A stretch of 64,000 bases of DNA. Source: Colletotrichum lupini. Its lineage: Eukaryota; Ascomycota; Sordariomycetes; Glomerellales; Glomerellaceae. The stretch is from assembly GCF_023278565.1 (NCBI RefSeq), contig NC_064673.1:2914001-2978000 (forward strand), written 5' to 3'. Below are positions 13,500-24,100 of this stretch, in pieces (within the stretch, counting starts at the first letter, position 1; the number at the start of each line of letters is the position of its first letter). The notes beneath the pieces are model-generated. The model was not told the origin of the DNA and did no database searches. It worked only from the letters and a program-made list of their open reading frames with translations. A program made the position numbers and the translations under genes.

Positions 13500-13640
13500 A
13501 ATTCAAAATATAATAAGAAAATATTTAGGAAATCTTTAGGAAATTTTTAAGAAATTTCTAAGAAACTTTTAAAAAATCTTTAAGAAATTTTTAAAAAAGA
13601 ATTAGGAAATTTTTAGGAACTATTTAGGAAATATTTACGA
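13500..13640. repeat. Degenerate A-rich minisatellite
   Basis: About a dozen imperfect units of roughly 11-12 bp of the form TTTAGGAAATN, e.g. TTTAGGAAATCTTTAGGAAA, all purine-rich on the plus strand. They end about 150 bp before the GC island. Function unknown. Confidence 0.7.
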
Positions 13641-13792
13641 TTAATATATTATTTACTTAGTATTTATAGCCTTAACTTATATTTATATATTTATTACGAA
13701 TATTTATTTATAATACTACGGCATTCTTAATTTATATAGTACTACTTTAAAAAAGTAAGTAAAATACTTCTATTTTAATAAACTCTTTATTT

Positions 13793-14301
13793 ATAAACTT
13801 CCCTAGGGTGGATTTGTTTAGTGGATTTGTTTGGTTTGAATGGAGAGCAGCTTTGGGCGATGTTGGAAGCGATGAGGATGGAAAGAATCTTTGCGAGCTC
13901 TGGTACGAGCAGTAGATATTGGCCCATTTGGCCCTTTCTCTGGAAACCTCTACGTCGCTATTAAAGTTTAGAACCTCTGCGGTTGAGGAAGGCCGCCTCT
14001 GACTATTGCGGCCGACCATAGCGGCCGACCATTGCGGCTAACCATTACGGCCGACCTCTGCCGTCGACCTTTCCGGCCGGCGCCGCCGCGTGAAGGGCAG
14101 CTTGCCCATCCCGAATTGAATGGCGGTTTTCGTATCGAAATCACTATATTGCGTTGAGCGCGTGCTTGGGATATATTGCGCGTATTATATAGTTAAAAAG
14201 TGTACTATATTGTGTGATTTCCCTTGAAAGCGTGATCCCGTTAAGGTCGATCTTTTGTGCCTGTAAAGCCGGAAAAAAAACCACTACATAAACTTCCCTA
14301 G
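13793..14301. mobile_element. GC-rich insertion flanked by 14-bp direct repeats
   Basis: A 481-bp stretch (13807-14287) of normal base composition sits inside the AT-rich block and carries no obvious RIP. It is bounded by identical 14-bp copies of ATAAACTTCCCTAG (13793-13806 and 14288-14301), as expected for a target-site duplication made by an insertion that arrived after the block was mutated. An A8 run (about 14273-14280) lies near its right end, which would suit an RNA-mediated (LINE- or SINE-like) insertion, although seven more bases follow the A run. It contains a 13-bp tandem repeat. A 90-residue reading frame crosses its left edge, but I do not recognise it and do not call a gene. Confidence 0.6.
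13998..14080. repeat. 13-bp tandem repeat, about six units
   Basis: Units of the form GCCGACCATTGCG, at 14011, 14024, 14037, 14050 and 14063, with a diverged unit at 13998. The unit is a multiple of neither three nor ten. It lies wholly inside the GC island. Confidence 0.85.
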
Positions 14302-15629
14302 ATTAATTATTTCTTATTATCCTTTAACCCTTAATTATACTTTTTACTTATTTATATCCTTAATAAAGATCTAAGTAGAAATAGCGAGGTTTATTTAAAA
14401 ATCCGTTTTATTATTATTAAAATTATTAGCGGGAGTAGGCTAGACCGGCTTACCCTTAACTACTTTATTATTCCGGACTATTTACTTAGGGGGCTTAAAG
14501 ATTTTTAAAAATAATTAATATTAAGTATAACGATATATAAGTATTAATAAAGTAACTTACTAAAGATATCCTCGTTTAGCGCGAGCTTAGGGTAATAATA
14601 TTTATAAAATACTAAGTAAGTTAGCTCGTATATATTAAAAAGAGGGTAAGCTATAAAATTTAGTTAAAAAGAGCGTTAATTAAGGAATAAGTTATACTTA
14701 TTATAACTAATAATATCTTACGATTTATAAACCTTATAGCTCTTTTTAGGGCTAAGCTTAACGTTTATTTTTATCTAAATAACGTCTTATTAAAAATAAT
14801 TAGTTTTATAAATTAAAAATATTTTAAAAACATTTCTATTTATAATACTATCCTCTTTAAAAAGGATAATAAATAACGCCTTATTACTTATAATAACCTT
14901 AGGCTTTTAGGGGTATCTAGGGGCATATCTTAGCCCTTTATAAATAATATTATTTTAGTATAATATCTTATAAAAAATTATTAATAAGGTTAAAAATATT
15001 AACGTAAAATAGGAAATAATTTATAAATAACCTCGAGGTTAATAGTAATAAAGAGGGATCTTTTATAAGAAATTATAAAATTAATATAATAACCCTTTTT
15101 AAAATACTTTTTAAGCGTACTAAGAGACGATTAATAATAATTATTAGGGCAAAGGCTATTAACTTCTAAATAATAATAATAAAGTTCTCTTAATAATAGG
15201 ATTACTTAACCTTATTATTATAAAAATAAGTAAATAAATCGTATATTTAATTATAATAATAAGAATAAAACTTATACTATCGGTTTTAAATATAGGGAGA
15301 TTCTTAAGCCGGCCCCTCTTATTATTAATATAAAACTTAAAGCTATCGCTATTATAATAGTAAGAAAATATTATAAAATTAATTTAGAAATATTTCTAAT
15401 TAATTATTAATAAATTTCGAGTACGATAGTAAGTTTTATAATAAAGATTTTTAATAAAAGTCGTAATAAAGGGTAAAAGTTTAAAAAAAGGGATATAATT
15501 TAGTTAGGGTAAAAAAAAATATAAGTTAGAATTATTTCTTATTAATTAAGTAGTAGTACCCTAATTAGTTATAATTTATTTCTAAAATATTTCTAACCCG
15601 AGTACCCTAAAAAAAAAAAACCGAAATTT

Positions 15630-15725
15630 AATTAGTTAAATTTAGCTAGGATCTATTAATATTTAAGTACTTATTATTATATACGGGACTCTTACCTTAA
15701 CTAGGGGGGGTTATTATCAGTTTAT
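15630..15725 (-). repeat. Right terminal inverted repeat of the AT-rich block
   Basis: Inverted partner of 5318-5415. It ends in a G7 run followed by TTATTATCAGTTTAT. Base composition returns to normal within a few bases after it. Confidence 0.85.
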
Positions 15726-15740
15726 ATATAGACTTATCGA

Positions 15741-17178
15741 TGGGGGTAAAGAACGAATACGCGCAGCATCAACGCGTCCGCCCGCCCCTTGACCATTGCA
15801 ACGGGCAATACAACCCCCAGCCGTCCCATCTTCCAGGTTACCTTACCTTTTGCCTCTCCATCATCCGCCTACCGTCGGATCTGATAAAAACGTTGAGCGG
15901 GAAGACACCGAGGTGAGGATCCGTACCCACGGTTCATGGCCATACAGCAAGACCTGTATACGAATACAGCAAACCCTTCTCTTGGAAGCCCATCCATCCA
16001 AGAGGCCAAGCCCCCGAATCCAACTGCCGGCCGTTCAACGGCGCAAGGCTTGCTTCTGTGTTGCCTGCTCTGATCATTGATGGCTGGGGGTTTCTTTCGA
16101 TCCAGTCAAGCAACTCAACCACTCAATCCATCCTTGGCTCCTCCACCCACCACCTCATGGGCTCCCCCCATGGCATGCTACAGGACATAGTGGGCAGATC
16201 AGCACTAAACCACGCTGGGGGGCAAAAAGGCTTGTCTTGTCTCGGGCCCCAGAAACCCAGGTCAGATTCGCCGGGAAAGCCTCCCCGAGTGCCGCCATTC
16301 CACCATTCCATCATGCAGACGGGTGTGATGCCAGTTCCAGGACCTGGATCATACGAACCCTTGACATTTCTGAAATATCCTGTATATCCGTAGATCCGTT
16401 GGTTGAAAACAGGCTCTAGACTTCTAGTGCCTTGCCCTTGGAAAACTTGAGCTCTTTTGACTTGCTTCTTCGTGAGAGTGAGAAAGAAAGAAAGAGAGGA
16501 CTGATCAGACACGGGCACTGCGTATACTAGATGCAAACATCATTCGCGGCATAGAACAAGCTCTGCATTCTCAAAAGAACGGGTAGCTTTACCTAGTATC
16601 CTGCTTGAACACCATGATGTCTTACCCAATGCGCAGATATCACTGACCGAATGGATCAAGGTGAACGAGAACGAAATGCAGCATCCAATAGATCCATTCT
16701 CATGCGTCCTCTCTCTCGCAACTGCACAGATATGCTGCCATGCTTCTTTTGCCTGCCGCGAACTCCCTTGTCCCAGTGGAGTTTTCCTCTCCCCATCTGC
16801 GCGTTCGCACTTCTACCCGAACATCGACGTCACCAGTGCAACCAGAAACCCTTTTCGACAATGACCTCGTCTCGAGTGCCACAGCTTCAATATGAGCCCC
16901 TTACTCGCAGCCTTCTGCTTCCCAGGCTCTTTGTCTCTCAACAGCTCTGACTGGCATGGGACCACGCTGAGGCTTCAGACGACATCCACCTCGGCTCTCT
17001 TGCGAATCGCGCCTTGACCCCAGGGGACCGCCGATGTCGCCTGCCGGTTTTTCGGGTACGCGACCCCTGCGAGCTAGAAAGCCCACACAAAAGCGGCCGC
17101 CCGACTCTGCGCCCGCCCTCTGAGATCACGCGCTTCAAGGGTGGACTGGCGGTAGAAACTAACATCCAATCACAAGCC
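15741..17178. other. Intergenic sequence, no gene recognised
   Basis: GC-normal DNA between the AT-rich block and the tRNA gene. Several overlapping frames of 60-140 codons occur on both strands; none shows a recognisable family, intron pattern or codon bias, so I call none. Confidence 0.55.
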
Positions 17179-17259
17179 GCGTTGATGGTTTAGTGGTAAA
17201 ATTCTCCGTTGCCACCCAGCAGCGTCGGGGAGCCGGGGGTTCGATTCCCCCTCGACGCA
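17179..17259 (+). tRNA. tRNA-Gly(GCC) with a 10-nt intron
   Basis: 81-nt gene. The 7-bp acceptor stem GCGTTGA pairs with TCGACGC (one G-U pair), followed by discriminator A at 17259. The D arm TGGTTTAGTGGT (A box) and the T arm GGTTCGATTCC (B box) are canonical. The anticodon GCC is at 17211-17213. After the next base (A17214) ten extra bases (17215-17224) interrupt the loop, at the standard position for a nuclear tRNA intron; removing them restores a seven-base loop closed by CTCCG/CGGGG. The first T run, a likely Pol III terminator, is at 17281-17284. Confidence 0.95.
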
Positions 17260-17280
17260 TCTCACTTGCTACCTATCCCA

Positions 17281-17284
17281 TTTT
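17281..17284 (+). terminator. Likely Pol III terminator
   Basis: First TTTT run, 22 bases beyond the tRNA-Gly gene. Confidence 0.6.
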
Positions 17285-18093
17285 GATACCGTATCGATAC
17301 TCTATTTCCTCTTTTGCCTCTCTTCGTATATCTTCTGCATCTGTAGCTTTGTATTGAGTGAATGGTGGGCGTATCGTCACCTTGAGTGCATGTTGAATCC
17401 GGGTGGCCGAGTGCTGAATCCTCATTTATTCCTGCGCTTTATATACGTGGTTTATTGATAGAGACGCCAATTTTGCTAATTAATGTCAGCTGCTTCTGGT
17501 CATGGAAATATTCAACACTACCCAATTACTAACGTTGACTCGGATTCATATGTTTTGTTGGTTGTGCTCAAGACATCGACATGCAACTGAGAGTCACAAT
17601 AGCGGCAGGCATCGTCCAAGAGACAGCAGTTTTCTTTCTACTCAACTCTCCTTCATCAAGTCTCTATCCGCTACCCAGGCCTAGGAGAAGCCTCGAGCGA
17701 GGCCTGTCTGGTACATTGCTTGTCCTCAACCCGCTGTCCACCCACCAAAACACCATAAAACCAGCACAGCAAAACCCGGCAATCAGCTGGAGGCATAGAA
17801 CAACTGAAGCCGCAGCACACCTTTTCAGAACAAAACTCGCAATAAATGGGGGAGTTCCTTTCGCTTATCCCTGACTGTCCCCTCACTCCAGCCCTTTTGA
17901 GAAAAATGAAATCCCTTTTCCACTAGGTAACCGGTAACCCTGTTCCAGCACTCCATCCATCCGTCTCTCGTCCTCCATTATTTTTGACATCCCAAAGGCC
18001 GTTTTCTCATCTACCATGAACCCTTCCACTATATTCCCAAACTCCCCAAATGCCATATGTGCTGTGCCGCGCTGGCCAAGGTCTAACCAAAAA
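17285..18093. other. Intergenic region between tRNA-Gly and xlnR
   Basis: No gene seen. The 3' untranslated region of the minus-strand xlnR gene must lie in the right part of this stretch. Confidence 0.6.
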
Positions 18094-21000
18094 TCAGAGC
18101 GCAAGTCCTGTACCATCGCCGGTCCACCGGTACAGAGCAAGAAGTTCCCGTCGACGCTGGTGCTGCTCATGGAGATCCTCCGGCACCCGACCCCTGACCT
18201 GCGCCAAAGCACTTCGCATAACCTTGCTAAAGTTGCGCTACAAAGGGAGAATAGTCAGCACCCAAGTCTCTCGAGCACGGAGAAGACATGGGGGAAAAGA
18301 GAAAGAAGCTCACCTGATACTCTGTATTCAACGTCACAACGCAGGCCTCGTGCGCGCGCACAATCGTCTCGCACGCCTTGACGACACTGGGCGACGCCTC
18401 AAGCTGCAACTTATCCGCGATAAGGAGCAGCAAAAACGACCCCTGGAGCAAGTAGATACCGAAGAAGAACGGCATAAACTCCAAGCCCGGGTCGAACTCG
18501 AGAATGTGGCTGATAGCTTCGGCCGCCGAGACAGCGTGGCCAGTCGCCGTGATGAACCCTTGCGACGAGATCCAGAGGTCGTTGTCATCGATCAGGTTGA
18601 TGGGGTCCCATTTGCCCGCGAGCAGAATGTGCAGCACGTGCATCACGTGCGTACCGTACGCCATAACGATCTTGGTCTGGATGTCGCTCTCCGTCATGCG
18701 GTTGAGGGATGAAGACGCGGTTGTGTGGACGGAGTGGACAGAGGGCGTGCCAATGTCGGCAATCGGACCGTGGTCTACGCTACCACCCTCAGGATTGACT
18801 ACTACGTCGCCGTTATCATCGAGGTTAATGTTGTTCACCCGCGTGAGATGAAGCTGCTCGAACCGCCCGAGGCTCTTTTCATAAGCCTCGAGATGGCGCG
18901 TGATCTCGCTGGCTTGATCGTCCCACTCGCGAGCCGAGCGGAATCCCACACCGAACCGCGGATGGTTTCTGGCGTGGTGGAGGTCTACGATCTCACCCAG
19001 GATCGTCATGAGCGGGAGGAAGTAACCGAATATGCTGTGTCCCGTACACTCAAAGTGCGGACCGCGCACGCGGCCGCTCGATACGCCGCCGGCACCGGTT
19101 GAGGCGTCTCCGCCCAGGCTAGGGTCTGTCGTGACGTGCGCGGGTCTGAACTCGCCATTCTGCCACGCCGTGTCGTCCATCGGCTGCAGCAGACCGGCGC
19201 ACTCGAGGTCGAGGAGGAATAGCGGCCTGTTGTAGCACAGGGCTAGATGGCGGTCGACGATGTACGTGAGCCACCATATCCTTCGGCGCTCCTCGCGCTC
19301 CTCCTCCGTGATGACGCCCGGGTGCCCGCTGCCTGCCAAGTCATCTTCAACCTCGCCGTCTGCGCCATCACCATCGTGCCCGTTGCTCTGGTTCATGGAG
19401 AGAGGGGTTGGCGGCAGTTCACGGCCGAGCTTCAGCTCCCTGGCCAAAGACCAGGCCGCATTCCACCACCGCAGGCTCGCGCCCTTGTACTCGCTCGCGG
19501 AGACGACTGTCGCGAGGTGGATGTAGGTGATAACGTCGTCGAGGGTGCCGGCGGCTCCGAACGGACCAGATTCGCCCGTCAGCGCGTCCATGCTGATGGA
19601 CCCCGGAAGCGCAACGCCGAGCCCGCCGAGTGCTACGCCATCGATGGCGGGGCTGGTCACTGGCGATGTGTCTCCTGAAGGTGTATGGATGAGCGGCTTG
19701 AGAAGGCTGACGGTCAGCTCCAGCAGCCTCTGGCAGATCTTGCCCCGTGCTGAGGGGACGCTGGTCAGGAAGGGTGCATCGCTCGTCTGGGCTGCCACCC
19801 AGAGTATGCTGGCTAGCAGAGCCGGCTGGCATCGTCTCGGTTTGCTGGGGTGGAGGAAAGACCTCTTGCGGAAGACGAAGCCCAGGACGTAAGGTGACAT
19901 TGGGTGCATCTGTGCCGAGGACGAGGATGCGAAGTAGAGGTCGATCAGGTCGCATGCCAGAGCCGCCGGGATGAGGTTTCCGAGATGGGGCATCAGAGGA
20001 TGCAGGACCGGGTATCGTAGTTGCTGTTGACCGGGGTGGCCGTAGCTGCTCGGAGGCATATGAGACTGGTATTGCGCCGCCGGCGGAGAGGACATGGACA
20101 TCCACCCGGGAGACGTCGGCTCACCGCCGAGGGGGTATGCGCTGATCGGGCTGGCTGCGATCCGGAATGACGCGCCGTTGGTATATGCCGTTGGGCTCTG
20201 GGTCTGCATGGGATACGGTATGTCGGGATATGCTGATATGCCACCCTGATTTGGAGCGTACGCTGCGTGGGCCGGTCCCGGCATTATGTGTGCGCCCAGG
20301 CCTTGCCTGTCGTATCCCCCGTGGACGCCCCCGTAGCCGTTGAGATCCATGGTTGTTGGGCTTTCGAGTTGATCTCTGTCCATCCCGTGATGAGCTGCCA
20401 GGTGGGCTTGGTGGCTCACCATATCTCCCATGCTATCGAGTGAGCCGGTCCTTTGGCTTTGATGCATGGCTTCCTCGCTGAGCTCGTCGATGGCCTTGCC
20501 GATGTGGCCGTGTTGAGAAGTCGTCGTGCCTAGTGATGGTGCTGCCTTGGCGTTATTGGACTCGGATTGCTCCGAAGGCTGCCCATTGTCGTCGGAAGGC
20601 GATTTCGGGCCCTGATCTGCGCCCGTTGTCCCTGCTTGCGCGGCGGCTTGCGCGGCAAGGTCTTTTCGTGATGCCTTGCCTCTCTTCTTCCTCTCGCGGA
20701 TGTACTCGCAGCCCAATCCGAATTCTGAAAACATGTCAGTCAGTCTGGTCCAGTCCAGCCCAGCTCCCCCACGCCACGCCGATCATCTATTGGACTGATT
20801 CTTTCTTACCTACACAGTGGGCACAGGGATGTTGCCCATCGCACTTTGTACGCAGCTGGTTGCACTGATCACAGGCTCGACTGATTCTCCTACGAACGGG
20901 TCCGGATGTGCTAGAAGAACGACCCGCGGGTCCGCCGCCGTATGGGTGTTGACGGTGTTTTGTTGACTGAGGGCCTGCTCGTGCGAGGTGTGGGCTGTGG

Positions 21001-21173
21001 ATTCCCCCAACCTGTTGTTGAATTTGTTGCAGCGCATAGTGCGAGCTCGGCGCGAGGGGGTCGACACCATTCGCGTGGGCATGGCCGTTGGGAACATGGT
21101 GGGCGTTGGAGAAGAGGGTGCTGGACTGCATGCCATGGTATGGCGAAAAGCGGTGGAGCGGGTTGGACAGCAT
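18094..21173 (-). CDS. xlnR: XlnR/XLR-1 type xylanolytic transcriptional activator
   Basis: Nuclear Zn2Cys6 activator of xylanase, cellulase and pentose-catabolism genes in ascomycetes. 972 residues in three exons (minus strand): 21173-20810, 20724-18314, 18237-18094, with introns of 85 and 76 bp. The start [15 protein letters not shown] and the zinc cluster (Cys101, 104, 111, 117, 120, 127) followed by [14 protein letters not shown] are highly characteristic of this family. The first intron splits the zinc cluster between Val121 and Glu122. A long Gln/Ser/Pro/Gly-rich linker follows, then a fungal middle homology region covering roughly residues 330-640. The last exon encodes the conserved tail ending [11 protein letters not shown]. 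Family members are usually 900-1000 residues, so this copy looks complete. No broken reading frame or RIP was seen. No xylanase or cellulase gene is adjacent. Identification is by recognised motifs, not by a database search. Confidence 0.96.
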
Positions 21174-24100
21174 CCTGTCTTCTTCGTGCTGGGACCAAGC
21201 CCGCTGTTGGCGATGTAGTGGCTGAATGGTGAAAGTGCTACTCGAACAACGAGCAACTATCTGCCTTCTCTCATGCAGATAGGGACGTGAATAAGACTGC
21301 GAGATGGGCGACTGGAAGGATTCGAAGTGGTTAGACGAGTTATGTCAACCAGCTTTGGCGATGTTGCTCCCTTAGACTGGGGCAAGCGATAGATAATATG
21401 CGAGCCTTCAATAACACAAGGTGAGTTCTGGTTCGGTCAGCACTGCTGTAGGCCGTTTAGGATAGTTGGGGGCGCAAAAGGGGGCGGGACGGAGAAGAAG
21501 AATGGGCATGGGGTATAGTAATATGAGCTAAACTGAGAACAAGTGGTGGGCGTGAGATCTGCAACGTCGTTGGAGAACGGCGCAGCATAGAGCAACGACA
21601 ATCATGGCGGGGTTGATGTACAGACGGCTTGGGTGACAGGGTAAGGAAGACGGGACAAGCGACAGGGTGCTTGAAGGAGTGCGGCGCAGAAGATGATTGA
21701 GCGAAAGAGAGCTTGCTGTGAAAGTGGAATATTGGGACCGAGACCCAAGTTAACTCACCCCTTGGAGATCAACCCGTGAAGTCTATGGATGTCGGTCGTT
21801 GCCGTAATTGGGGGAGTTCCAAATAGTTGAGTCGTTTGGTTGCGTTCCGTGTCTCGCGTGTTGTGCTGCGGCGGGAAGGGTATCTTGAACAATTGGTTGG
21901 TAAATCCAAGTGCGAGGTAGCAATATCAAGGCAATTCGGAAGCTTGAAAACAGTGGTTATTCCGAATCTGTATCGCCGGGGTTGTATGCGACGATGATGT
22001 TCGTTTCGGTGGTCTGGCTCGGAGCTCTCCTCCCTTCAAGTTCTCGATGTCCACTGCGGCTCTCTTCGACGGATGGCCTGCGCTCGAAGCTTGGCACGTA
22101 TGTAGAGATGGTTCAATGGAACGTGAATGCTGTTCAAGCCGTTGAGTTACTGCTCAGTTTAGCTGGTCCGCTTGCTGTATGATAACGTGGACCATCGCAT
22201 TTACATTGGTAGAATACTGTAAACAGCGGGATAAAAGGGCGAAAGGTGTGGAGGAGGGCGGCTGGTGACAGACAGGGCGGCGGCCGCAGAAGCAGCGAGA
22301 GGATGGATGTATGTACGGGACACGCGCGAATGATTCGAGAAGAAAATTAAAATTGAGAATAGGATGCTCAGCGGCAGCGCATGCGCATGTACAGAGAGAC
22401 GTACAGACGTACCAACGGCGCGTCAGGTAAGGTTCTCGAAGGGGGGGAAGAAGCGAAATGGTGACTTTGTGGTTCCTCGGGCTTAGCTATATTATATGGG
22501 ACGCTTGTACATAATAGCATGCGAGGACGGGGCAGGGTTGCAATGAGGGGAACAGGGGTGATGGCTCGACGATGGGCGACAGTAAGGTGAGGAGCAACGA
22601 ACGGCATCGAGAGGAAAACTGGCGACGGGCGGCCATTTACGGGTGTGAATGTGGAGAATCAACGAGCATCTTTGGGCGAGGAACAGGGCCACTTGCCCCA
22701 AAAGATGCTGCGCCGGTCTAGAACGACGGGCTCATCCCATCCATGGTCCATCCTCCTTCTCCCTATGATGGATCATCTCGTCCTGGTTGGAGCGACGGGG
22801 TTGTATGAGAGAGAGTGTGTGGCTCAGCATTGGGTTCGGTTGGTTGATCAACAATAGCAGAACAAGGTGAAGCTTAGAGCCAGCCCGGTGAGGGTGATGA
22901 ACGCGTTTCCGGTCCATTCCTCTGGAAGGATCAAGGCATGACATGGCGGTGACAAGACGGCATGGACTGTCATCAAACCTTTTCCTCCCCACCGGGACAG
23001 GATCCCCACTGCTTCCATGGTCTTGCTCGGCTTTGTTTTTGGCCTGCCTCGGGACAATTACCTAGTCACAACATGGCAGTCACTGTTGCTTGGGTTAGGA
23101 CGTCGGCCGAAGATAGCGTGGTGTGGCAGCTGTACTCCGTACGAAGTAGCGAAGAGGGCGGGGGTGTTGGCGCGGCACATTTTGGGCCCTGGGGGTAAAC
23201 GAGGAGGTGGGAGAAGAAGATGGGGAATCGTCTCTTGGAAGCTTGAGTCTCTCTCGCTTTCTCCAGTCTTCAGGCTCGTCTCCAGACCTCCACCGGCGCG
23301 GCCCCAAAGTGGGTTGGGAGCAACAAGCTTGGTACGCTGGACTGTGCCATCCCGGCCAATAATGCCATTCGGCTTGGCGGAAGGCTATCTTTGCTTGTTC
23401 AAGTTCTCGTTCGGTCTGAGTGCAGCCGAGTAGCAGACGCACCGCCGTTGTTGGAACCAGTCTCGTTGGTCCGGTATAGCGACGAACACGCAGCCTCTCC
23501 CTCTGGCGTGCCTTGTACATAGGGCTTTGGCTTGCCCGCCCCCGCCTGTCTTAGCGGTTTGCTCTCTCATCCCTATGTATAGCGAAGTGCCGATATAGGT
23601 ACAGAATTGTGTGGCGTTGTTCGCTGCTATGACGAAAACGGCAGACGTGAAGAAGGTCCGGCCATTTCGGAGCTACTTGTCGGTCGTCTAGCTTTGAGGC
23701 GCTATATGTGCCTTTCGTTATGCTTTCTATAGACGGGGTGACGGAGTCGAGCTTCCTTTCCAACATCTGAACCAACCGTAAATGGGCTTTTGCTACTCTT
23801 TGCTGGTCGTATCCTCCCAGATGGCGTCACTACAAAGTGCCCAGCTACGAGCCGCAAGTCATACAGTGGACATGCACTTGTGTGGTGGAAGGGTCAACCG
23901 ATGGCATTATCATGCTCACCCTCCTGATCCAAGCTTGCGATGGGATCAAGACGAAATCCTTCGCTCGAAAGAGCGCGCGCAAGCCAAGGGGACGACGTCC
24001 CTGTCGAAAGCCCCGGATTCTCGTTGGGTACTTTGATGGAAATTGCCCAAACGGGAGCCAAGGACATGGGGGAAAGACCCTTTTGGTTGGCGTCTACTCC

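Larger units (their letters stand above)
5318..15725. mobile_element. RIP-degraded transposon block bounded by long terminal inverted repeats
   Basis: About 10.4 kb of extremely AT- and TpA-rich DNA with stops in every frame, apart from a GC island at 13.8-14.3 kb. The two ends are inverted copies of each other over about 95 bp, both starting ATAAACT(A/G)ATAATAA followed by seven C. A TA dinucleotide flanks or begins each end, which would fit a Tc1/mariner-like TA target duplication, but 10.4 kb is too long for a simple member, so I read it as one element expanded by nested insertions. TpA enrichment and loss of all coding capacity are the hallmark of RIP. No transposase can be read. A further match, ATCGATAAG, lies just outside both ends (5300-5308 and, inverted, near 15733-15741), so the true boundary could be slightly wider. 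Confidence 0.75.

Noticed and set aside
13747..14019. 90-codon minus-strand frame across the GC island edge
   Set aside because: It runs from island sequence into RIP-mutated DNA, so it cannot be an original gene, and it matches no family I know.
5318..15725. Giant cargo-carrying element (Starship type)
   Set aside because: No tyrosine-recombinase captain gene or cargo genes are readable, and the block has inverted terminal repeats, which that class does not require.
18050..19892. Several plus-strand frames of 120-220 codons
   Set aside because: All lie antisense to the high-GC third-codon-position sequence of xlnR. Their composition is typical of shadows.
21174..22200. Possible CreA sites (SYGGRG) upstream of xlnR
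   Set aside because: Matches such as those near 21376 and 21607 exist, but the motif is so short that this number is expected by chance.
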